From Acidimicrobiales bacterium (GTDB lineage: Bacteria > Actinomycetota > Acidimicrobiia > Acidimicrobiales > Palsa-688), in contig JASHVH010000165.1 of the NCBI GenBank assembly GCA_030039575.1, positions 1 to 8,176 on the forward strand: a DNA stretch of 8,176 nt, given 5' to 3'. Below the pieces are notes generated by a model. That model saw nothing but the letters and a program-made list of their open reading frames with translations, searched no databases and had not been told where the DNA came from. The position numbers and the translations under genes were made by a program. Numbering within the stretch: position 1 is the first letter of the stretch; each line of letters begins with the position of its first letter. Positions 1 to 5,168 of this stretch are shown here, piece by piece.

Positions 1-701
1 GCTTCGAACAGGGCCGGCGCGCTTTCGAACGCGGCCCCGTTGGCGCAGTCGAGGGCGACCCGCAGGCCCCCGAGGCGCCGGCCCTCCAGGCACGACAACA
101 GGTAGTCCTCGTACCGCCTGAGTGCCCCGAGGTCGGGAGCGATCTGCCCGATAGCGGCGCGGGTGGGCGCCCAGGGACGTCCCGGTCCCGAGACCAGTGC
201 CTCGAGCTCGGCTTCCAGGGCGGCCTCGGTCTCATTGGGGAGCTTGGAACCGCCGGCGGAGAAGAACTTCACCCCGTTGTCCCAGAAGGGGTTGTGCGAC
301 GCGGAGATCACCGCCGCCGGGGCCGCCTGTTCAGCGGAGAGGTAGGCCACCGCCGGGGTGGCAATGACCCCGGCGTCCACCACGTCGATACCCTCTCCGG
401 CCAGCCCGGCGGAGAGCGCCGCCTGCAACAGGCCGCTCGAAAGACGCGTGTCCCTTCCTACGATGAAGCGCCGGCGCGGAAGTTGGCCGGGCGGGCCCGA
501 GCCGACCGGGCCGGTCACGGCCGAAGAAGTGGCCGTCATCGCCGCGTCGCCGGCTGGGCCGCCGCCGCCACCGCTGTTCGACCCGTCCGTCGCACTGCCG
601 GCTAGGACACGGCCCGCCGCTCTCCCGAGCGCCATCACGTACTCAGGGGTCAGCTCGGCGTTGGCCAGGCCCCTTACGCCGTCAGTGCCGAAATGCAGCA
701 T
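1..701 (-). CDS. glmM: Phosphoglucosamine mutase, N-terminal part (runs off the window)
   Basis: GlmM interconverts glucosamine-6-phosphate and glucosamine-1-phosphate in the cytoplasm, supplying UDP-GlcNAc for peptidoglycan. About 233 codons are visible; the C-terminal half lies beyond base 1. The start fits the family (LHFGTDGVRG), followed by VGRDTR at residues 81-86 and the active-site loop ISASHNP at 132-138, whose Ser135 is the expected phosphoserine, then DNGVKFF at 141-147. The ATG at 701-699 is chosen because an in-frame TAG lies only five codons upstream; the AAGG before it is closer than usual for a ribosome binding site. It lies 94 bases after rpsI on the same strand, the usual rplM-rpsI-glmM order. 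Residues about 35-78 form a Gly/Pro/Ser/Ala-rich stretch where the family has only a few residues, pushing the catalytic serine about 35 positions later than usual. Both flanks remain in frame, so this looks like an insertion rather than an error. Confidence 0.93.
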   Translation of the reverse strand, partial: MLHFGTDGVRGLANAELTPEYVMALGRAAGRVLAGSATDGSNSGGGGGPAGDAAMTATSSAVTGPVGSGPPGQLPRRRFIVGRDTRLSSGLLQAALSAGLAGEGIDVVDAGVIATPAVAYLSAEQAAPAAVISASHNPFWDNGVKFFSAGGSKLPNETEAALEAELEALVSGPGRPWAPTRAAIGQIAPDLGALRRYEDYLLSCLEGRRLGGLRVALDCANGAAFESAPALFE

Positions 702-710
702 GTGCCTTAC

Positions 711-747
711 GAGACCCTATCTCCTGGAGGAGAGACCTATCTTCTGG
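711..747. repeat. Imperfect tandem direct repeat in the rpsI-glmM gap
   Basis: On the plus strand GAGACCCTATCTCCTGG (711-727) is followed four bases later by GAGACCTATCTTCTGG (732-747), differing by one deleted C and one C/T change. The repeats lie just upstream of the glmM start, in its 5' leader on the minus strand. The central CTCCTGGAGGAG can also fold on itself. This may be a small duplication or a regulatory element; nothing in the sequence decides between them. Confidence 0.5.
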
Positions 748-795
748 GTTTGCCGCCTCAGTGCCAGGAGAATACCTGGAGGCTCGGCCGGGGGA

Positions 796-1188
796 CTAAC
801 GCTTGGAGTACTGAGGCGCCTTGCGGGCCTTCTTCAGCCCGTACTTCTTCTGCTCCTTCTCGCGCGGGTCGCGGGTGAGGAAGCCGGCTCGCTTCAGCTG
901 GGCACGCAGTTCGGGTTCCAGCTCAGCCAGGGAACGGGCGATGCCCAACCGGAGCGCTCCGGCTTGGCCGGAAACCCCGCCGCCGTCCAGGCTGGCATCG
1001 ATGTCGTAACTCTCTGCCTTCTCGACCAGTCGCAATGGCTCTGTGAGGACCATGCGGTGAGTGGCGGAAGGGAAGTAGTCCTCGACAGCACGACCGTTGA
1101 CGACGATGGTCCCGTTACCAGGGCGCAGGCGGACGCGCGCGATGGCGGCTTTACGCCTTCCTGTGGACTGGGTCAGGGGCTTGGGCAC
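796..1188 (-). CDS. rpsI: 30S ribosomal protein S9 (uS9)
   Basis: A small-subunit ribosomal protein whose basic C-terminal tail reaches towards the P-site tRNA. The start [13 protein letters not shown] (residues 9-21), the family signature [19 protein letters not shown] (69-87) and the C-terminal ending [12 protein letters not shown] are all diagnostic. The GTG at 1188-1186 is chosen as start: it gives 130 residues, the normal S9 length, and is preceded by GAGGAG (1203-1198) with a nine-base spacer. A TTG ten codons further upstream would place that Shine-Dalgarno inside the gene and is rejected. It lies 70 bases after rplM on the same strand, presumably in one transcript, and is followed by glmM. 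No unusual residues were seen. Confidence 0.97.
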   Translation of the reverse strand: MPKPLTQSTGRRKAAIARVRLRPGNGTIVVNGRAVEDYFPSATHRMVLTEPLRLVEKAESYDIDASLDGGGVSGQAGALRLGIARSLAELEPELRAQLKRAGFLTRDPREKEQKKYGLKKARKAPQYSKR

Positions 1189-1258
1189 TACCGTGTTCTC
1201 CTCTCGGCTGCATGGCAAGTCGGGGCGGCGGGTGAGCCCGTCCAGTTTGCCGTGCTGG

Positions 1259-1711
1259 TCAAGCTACGCGATGGACTGAGTGGTCGAGGGCCAAAGGCTT
1301 GGGGGTCTGAGCCGCGTGGGGGTGCTCAGGACCGGCGTAGACCTTGAGCTTGCGCAGCATCTGCCGGCCCAGCGGGCCCTTCGGCAGCATGCCTTTCACC
1401 GCCAGCCGCACCACCTCTTCAGGCCGTTTGGCCAGCATGTCGCTGTACGAACGGGCCCGTATGCCCCCCGGGTAGCCGGAGTAGCGGTAGTGGTACTTCT
1501 TTTCGCCCTTACCGGCGGAGAGGACCACCTTGGCGGCATTGACCACGATCACGTAATCGCCGGAGTCGAGGTGGGGGGCGAACGTCGCCTTGTGCTTGCC
1601 TCGCAGGACCCGAGCCACTTCGGACGCCAACCGGCCCAGGACGGCGCCGGTGGCGTCGACCTCGTGCCAGTCGCGGCGGATCTCGGAGGCTTTAGGGGAG
1701 TAGGTACGCAC
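1259..1711 (-). CDS. rplM: 50S ribosomal protein L13 (uL13)
   Basis: An early-assembling large-subunit protein. The 150-residue product begins VRTYSPKA, as L13 usually begins MRTY(S/T)PK. It contains [21 protein letters not shown] (residues 19-39), the stretch [20 protein letters not shown] (40-59), SGYPGG (78-83) and the C-terminal signature [20 protein letters not shown] followed by PEHPHAAQ. The GTG at 1711-1709 is chosen because the family's conserved N-terminus starts exactly there; an in-frame GTG 16 codons upstream would add residues foreign to L13. No Shine-Dalgarno precedes it, and a good -10 hexamer lies only nine bases upstream, so the transcript may be leaderless or nearly so. It is the first gene of the rplM-rpsI-glmM unit and is divergent from ctaC. 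The tail [10 protein letters not shown] is slightly longer than in many homologues. Confidence 0.96.
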   Translation of the reverse strand: MRTYSPKASEIRRDWHEVDATGAVLGRLASEVARVLRGKHKATFAPHLDSGDYVIVVNAAKVVLSAGKGEKKYHYRYSGYPGGIRARSYSDMLAKRPEEVVRLAVKGMLPKGPLGRQMLRKLKVYAGPEHPHAAQTPKPLALDHSVHRVA

Positions 1712-1720
1712 GGCCCGACC

Positions 1721-1749
1721 AGTATAGACGGCCGACCCCGCTACGACCA
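1721..1749 (-). promoter_or_regulatory. Candidate promoter of rplM-rpsI-glmM
   Basis: On the minus strand TATACT (1726-1721) matches the TATAAT consensus at five of six positions. Seventeen bases upstream is TGGTCG (1749-1744), a weak three-of-six match to TTGACA; weak -35 boxes are common in actinobacteria. The -10 ends nine bases before the rplM GTG, so transcription would begin at or only a few bases before the start codon. The upstream GTG at 1759 would fall before this promoter's start point, which supports the shorter L13. Confidence 0.45.
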
Positions 1750-1787
1750 GCCAGGACACCCGCTCGGGCGGCCCGGGTGGTGCCCCG

Positions 1788-1814
1788 GTGGCGGCGTGGC
1801 GGCATGGCGGCGTG
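1788..1814. repeat. Short tandem octamer repeat, about 3.4 copies
   Basis: GTGGCGGC, GTGGCGGC and ATGGCGGC follow each other at a period of eight bases, with a partial fourth copy (GTG). The repeat lies in the divergent rplM-ctaC intergenic region, where neither strand shows a convincing gene. It could be a protein-binding array or simple slippage in GC-rich DNA. Confidence 0.55.
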
Positions 1815-1821
1815 AGGCTTG

Positions 1822-1841
1822 GGCTCGGTGGTGGCCGAGCC
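1822..1841. other. Perfect 7-bp hairpin in the divergent region
   Basis: GGCTCGG (1822-1828) pairs with CCGAGCC (1835-1841) across a six-base loop TGGTGG. It lies between the starts of rplM and ctaC and is not followed by a T-run on either strand, so a terminator role is unlikely. It could be an operator or a structured leader element of either gene; the GC-rich context also makes chance pairing possible. Confidence 0.35.
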
Positions 1842-1965
1842 GGCGCCCCCCGGGCCCGTGACCCCTCCGTGGACTAGTCAGGTTGGGCCCGCATGACCGG
1901 GGGCCCGCGGAGGCACCGACGGCAGAACCTGATGTGGGTTTGTTTGGCATGACGCGCCCGGCTTA

Positions 1966-2712
1966 ATGTGGGTGCCAGTGCCCCGTCCGCTCCTCGCCCT
2001 CGTCGTCCACTGGGGTTCGCCCAATGGCGTCACCGAGCAGTCGAACCAGGTCTACCAACTGTGGAACCTCGTCTACTGGATCAGCATCCCGCTCGGCGCC
2101 ATCGTCATCGGGCTGATCGTGTGGTGCGCCTTCCGTTACCGGGAACGACGCGGGGAGGAACGCATCCCCCCGCAGGTCCAGTACCACCTGCCGCTGGAGT
2201 GGTTCTATACGATCGTGCCGCTCATCCTGGTGAGCGTGCTCTTCTACTACACCTACAAAGCGGAGGACAAAGAAGACAACGTTGCCCCCAACCCCTCGCT
2301 CGTGGTGAGAGTGGACGCCTTCCAGTGGGGCTGGCGCTTCAGCTACCCGAACGGCTACCAGGTGCTGGGCAGCGTGTCGGCCGAGCCCAGTATCAACGAC
2401 ACCAACCTGCCGGTACTAACCCTGCCGGCGGGCGAGACCGTGCAGATCAACCTCTTCTCAGACGACGTGAACCACTCGTTCTACGTCCCGGCGTTCCTGT
2501 TCAAGCGAGACGCCATCCAGGGCATCAACAACTCGTTCGACCTCAACATCGACAACAGCGTGGCAGGGCAACGGTTCATCGGAGAATGCACGCAGTTCTG
2601 CGGCACCTACCACCCCTTCATGCGCTTCTGGGTCCAGGTAATGGCCAAGAACCAGTTCAACACGTGGCTTGCGTCCCGTCACGGCCTGAGCACGAACGTT
2701 TCAATAGGGTGA
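1966..2712 (+). CDS. ctaC: Cytochrome c oxidase subunit II
   Basis: This subunit carries the CuA centre that receives electrons from cytochrome c and passes them to subunit I; the copper domain faces outside. The 248-residue product has two membrane segments (about 33-57 and 78-97), the aromatic electron-entry motif FQWGWRF (119-125) and a cupredoxin domain with CuA ligands His170, Cys208, Cys212, His216 and Met219 (CTQFCGTYHPFM). Gln210 replaces the glutamate common between the two cysteines. ATG 1966 is the first possible start, since an in-frame TGA lies at 1930-1932 and no other start codon falls between. No Shine-Dalgarno precedes it. The N-terminus has only a short hydrophobic patch (LLALVV) rather than a clear signal peptide with lipobox, unlike many actinobacterial CtaC proteins. 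It leads the ctaC-ctaD-ctaF operon, ending seven bases before ctaD. Confidence 0.95.
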   Translation: MWVPVPRPLLALVVHWGSPNGVTEQSNQVYQLWNLVYWISIPLGAIVIGLIVWCAFRYRERRGEERIPPQVQYHLPLEWFYTIVPLILVSVLFYYTYKAEDKEDNVAPNPSLVVRVDAFQWGWRFSYPNGYQVLGSVSAEPSINDTNLPVLTLPAGETVQINLFSDDVNHSFYVPAFLFKRDAIQGINNSFDLNIDNSVAGQRFIGECTQFCGTYHPFMRFWVQVMAKNQFNTWLASRHGLSTNVSIG

Positions 2713-2719
2713 CCAAAAC

Positions 2720-4603
2720 ATGACCCTCCTCGAGGAACGACCACCAGAGCGATATGAGGCGCCTGAGCGGCGTCTCACCGAAGTCATCCCGGCGCCGAAG
2801 AACAAGGGCATCCTCGCCTACCTGACGAGCACCGACCACAAGCAGATCGGCATCAACTACATGGTGACCAGTTTCACCATGTTCTTGATCGCCGGCGCGA
2901 TGGCGATCTTGATGCGGGTGCAACTGGCCGTGCCCAACAACAACTTCGTGAGCCTCACCACCTACAACGAGCTGTTCACGATCCACGGCACCATCATGCT
3001 GTTCCTGTTCCTGGGCCCGTTCGCCTTCGGCACGGCCAACTACCTGGTGCCCATCCAGGTCGGCGCCCCCGACATGGCCTTCCCTCGTTTCAACGCCTTT
3101 TCTTATTGGCTTTTCCTCGGCGGGTGCATCACCCTGCTCTCGAGCTTCCTGACCTCGTCGGGCGCCGCCCAATGGGGTTGGTTCGCCTACGCCCCCTTGA
3201 CCGAGTGGATCCACTCCCCTGGCCCCGGCGGCGACCTCTGGATCGTCGGTGTGGCCCTGGCCGCGTTCTCCAGCATGTTCACCGGGATAAACCTCATCAC
3301 CACGGTGTTCTGCCTACGAGCGCCGGGCATGGTCATGTTCCGCATGCCCATATTCACCTGGAACCAGCTCGTCACCGCCTTCCTGGTACTGCTCGCCTTC
3401 CCCGTGCTCAGCGCCGACCTGGCCCTGCTGTGGGCCGACCGGCACCTAGGGACGAACTTCTTCAACCCGGCCCGGGGCGGGCAGCCGATCCTGTGGCAGG
3501 ACCTGTTCTGGTTCTTCGGGCACCCCGAGGTCTATATCCTCGCCTTGCCTTTCTTCGGGATGGCGACGGAAATTATCTCGACCTTCTCCCGCAAGCCCGT
3601 TTTCGGTTACAAGGGCATGGTTTTCGCCACGCTCTCGATCGGCGGCCTGTCCATGGGGGTCTGGGCGCACCACATGTACACCACCGGCGCCGTGCTGCTG
3701 CCGTTCTTCACCATCATGACGTTGCTCATTTCGGTACCGACCGGTATCAAGTTCTTCAACTGGATCGGCACGATGTTCCGGGGGTCGGTCAGGCTGGACT
3801 CGCCGATGTTGTTCTGCCTCGGGTTCCTGGTGTGCTTCCTGCTCGGCGGCTTCACGGGCATCATGCTCGCCCTGCCCCCGCTCGACTTCCAGTTGCACGA
3901 CACCTATTTCGTAGTCGCCCACTTCCACTACGTGCTCTTCGGAGGCTCGGTGTTCGCCGCCTTCGGCGCCATCCACTACTGGTTCCCGAAGTTCACCGGC
4001 AAAAAGCTCGACGAACGATTAGCCAAGATCACCTTCGTGATCATGTTCATCGGTTTCAACCTGTGCTTCTTCCCCCAGCACGACCTGGGCCTCCGGGGTA
4101 TGCAGCGGCGCATCGCCACTTACCCTTCCAGTGCCGGCTGGAGCTTCCTCAACATGATCTCGTCGATCGGGGCGTTCATCCTTGCCTTTTCGATGCTGCC
4201 TTTCCTCATCAACGTCTGGGAGACGTTGCGCAAAGGTAAGAAGGTCGGCCCCAACCCCTGGGATGGCATGACCCTCGAGTGGGTGACGGAGTCGCCTCCC
4301 ATCCCCCACAACTTCGAGTTCATACCGCCCATTCGCTCCGAGCGGCCTGTCTGGGACCTCAACCATCCCGACCACCCCACCCTGCCTCACGGCAAGCACG
4401 CCCGAGAGATGGCCCGGGAACGGCGCGAGGCAGCCATGGCCGGTGTCGGGGCGGGCGGGGCGCTGGGCGGCTCCGCGACCGGGCCGGCCACTGACGGCGA
4501 CGGCCACGTGAACGGGCATGGCAATGGTGACAGCCCGGGCGACGGCAACGGAAGTAACACCCCCGGGGACGGGGGGGACGGCTTCGGAGGAGGCTCACCA
4601 TGA
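2720..4603 (+). CDS. ctaD: Cytochrome c oxidase subunit I (aa3 type, A1 family)
   Basis: The catalytic subunit reduces oxygen to water and pumps protons. All key residues are visible by comparison with the bovine enzyme: heme a ligands His89 and His403, heme a3 ligand His401, CuB ligands His268, His317 and His318, and the cross-linked Tyr272 in GHPEVY. D-channel residues Asp118, Asn107, Asn125 and Glu270, K-channel Lys344 (TGIK) and the Mg-site pair His393-Asp394 are present. GHPEVY with both channels marks an A1-type pump. The core has about twelve membrane segments and ends near residue 500. Then come a polar cytoplasmic extension and, from about 573 to 627, a Gly/Asp/Asn/His-rich tail (GDGHVNGHGNGDSPGDGNG). 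The Shine-Dalgarno AGGGTGA (2706-2712) overlaps the ctaC stop, suggesting translational coupling. The stop overlaps the ctaF start as ATGA. Confidence 0.98.
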   Translation: MTLLEERPPERYEAPERRLTEVIPAPKNKGILAYLTSTDHKQIGINYMVTSFTMFLIAGAMAILMRVQLAVPNNNFVSLTTYNELFTIHGTIMLFLFLGPFAFGTANYLVPIQVGAPDMAFPRFNAFSYWLFLGGCITLLSSFLTSSGAAQWGWFAYAPLTEWIHSPGPGGDLWIVGVALAAFSSMFTGINLITTVFCLRAPGMVMFRMPIFTWNQLVTAFLVLLAFPVLSADLALLWADRHLGTNFFNPARGGQPILWQDLFWFFGHPEVYILALPFFGMATEIISTFSRKPVFGYKGMVFATLSIGGLSMGVWAHHMYTTGAVLLPFFTIMTLLISVPTGIKFFNWIGTMFRGSVRLDSPMLFCLGFLVCFLLGGFTGIMLALPPLDFQLHDTYFVVAHFHYVLFGGSVFAAFGAIHYWFPKFTGKKLDERLAKITFVIMFIGFNLCFFPQHDLGLRGMQRRIATYPSSAGWSFLNMISSIGAFILAFSMLPFLINVWETLRKGKKVGPNPWDGMTLEWVTESPPIPHNFEFIPPIRSERPVWDLNHPDHPTLPHGKHAREMARERREAAMAGVGAGGALGGSATGPATDGDGHVNGHGNGDSPGDGNGSNTPGDGGDGFGGGSP

Positions 4604-4989
4604 GGGGCGAGTGGTTCCTGGCCCTTTGCACGTCCAGCTTCCTACTTGTCGTCGCCCTGATCTATTGGGTCTGGAGCGGGGAGGTGTCCGGGACGGTCAT
4701 GCTCGTCTTCGGCTGCCTCGCCTACGGCCTGATGTTCCTTTTCATGCTTACGGTGTTCTTCCGGCGCAAACGCATCCCGCGACCCGAGGACAAGCACGAC
4801 GGCACCATCGAGGAGGGAGCGGGCGAGATCGCCTTCTTCCCGAGCAACAGCATGTGGCCGGTCGCCATGGGCCTCGGTGCCGTGGGGCTGGCCCTCGGCC
4901 TGGCCTTCGGCAAGTGGTTCTGGGTCATCGGCGCCATCCTTATGTTCGGTGCGCTGATCGGCTTCGCCACCGAAGCCGAGTCGCGGTAG
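4600..4989 (+). CDS. ctaF: Cytochrome c oxidase subunit IV, actinobacterial type
   Basis: A small accessory subunit of the actinobacterial aa3 oxidase, thought to stabilise the complex in the membrane. The 129-residue product has four hydrophobic segments (about 5-26, 32-54, 85-103 and 105-124). Between segments two and three lies the typical polar loop RIPRPEDKHDGTIEEGAGEI, then FFPSNSMWPVAM, matching the family pattern of PRPED, an acidic GAGE motif and a WP start to segment three. The ATG overlaps the ctaD stop (ATGA), and a strong GGAGGAGG (4586-4593) lies six bases upstream, so it is almost certainly cotranscribed and coupled. It is the last gene of the operon and is followed by a candidate terminator. 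Its presence is one of the better indicators of an actinobacterial source. Confidence 0.92.
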   Translation: MRGEWFLALCTSSFLLVVALIYWVWSGEVSGTVMLVFGCLAYGLMFLFMLTVFFRRKRIPRPEDKHDGTIEEGAGEIAFFPSNSMWPVAMGLGAVGLALGLAFGKWFWVIGAILMFGALIGFATEAESR

Positions 4990-5038
4990 CCACTGGCCGC
5001 CCCCCGGTCTGTCGCACATGGCCTTGCCCTTGAACGGG

Positions 5039-5087
5039 AACTGGGAACGAAAAGGTATGTGAGACAGCATTTTTTATTCCCAGTTTT
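5039..5087. terminator. Candidate terminator between convergent ctaF and lpdA
   Basis: AACTGGGAA (5039-5047) and TTCCCAGTT (5077-5085) form a perfect nine-base inverted repeat. After one C/A mismatch the stem can continue with GAAAAG (5049-5054) against TTTTTT (5070-5075), including two G-T pairs, shortening the loop to about 15 bases. On the plus strand the stem runs into TTTT (5084-5087), a short U-tract. It lies 50 bases after the ctaF stop in a convergent gap, so it best fits termination of ctaCDF. The minus-strand side has no U-tract. Confidence 0.5.
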
Positions 5088-5129
5088 GCCCACCGGCCAG
5101 GAGCCGTGACGGTCAGCCGGGCTGCTCGG

Positions 5130-5142
5130 CGCCCGAAGGGCG
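5130..5142 (-). terminator. Small GC hairpin downstream of lpdA
   Basis: CGCCC (5130-5134) and GGGCG (5138-5142) pair around a three-base loop, 26 bases past the lpdA stop on the minus strand, with weaker interrupted pairing outside. There is no U-tract, so it is only a tentative terminator and may be chance pairing in GC-rich DNA. Confidence 0.22.
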
Positions 5143-5168
5143 GCGGCCCGACCAGGCCATACCAAGAC

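Noticed and set aside
1189..1218. N-terminal extension of rpsI from a TTG at 1218
   Set aside because: It would add ten residues foreign to S9 and place the strong GAGGAG inside the coding region; the GTG at 1188 gives the standard length.
358..1347. Long plus-strand open frame of 329 codons
   Set aside because: It runs antisense across glmM and rpsI, both firmly identified, has arbitrary composition and matches no family; long shadow frames are expected in GC-rich DNA.
1712..1759. N-terminal extension of rplM from a GTG at 1759
   Set aside because: The added residues are not found in L13, and the candidate -10 box would lie within them.
1280..1861. Plus-strand open frame of 193 codons opposite rplM
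   Set aside because: Antisense to a clear L13 gene, with arginine- and glycine-rich low-complexity translation and no recognisable motif.
1741..1950. Minus-strand 69-codon frame in the divergent region
   Set aside because: Pro/Gly/Arg/His-rich translation driven by the GC-rich repeats, with no ribosome binding site; no support as a gene.
3446..3976. Minus-strand frame of 176 codons opposite ctaD
   Set aside because: Antisense to catalytic-core ctaD codons, with a Glu/His/Arg-rich shadow composition and no domain.
3106..4239. Plus-strand frame of 377 codons inside ctaD
   Set aside because: It is an alternative frame of the well-conserved ctaD; its His/Arg/Pro-rich translation is typical of a frame-shifted membrane protein gene.
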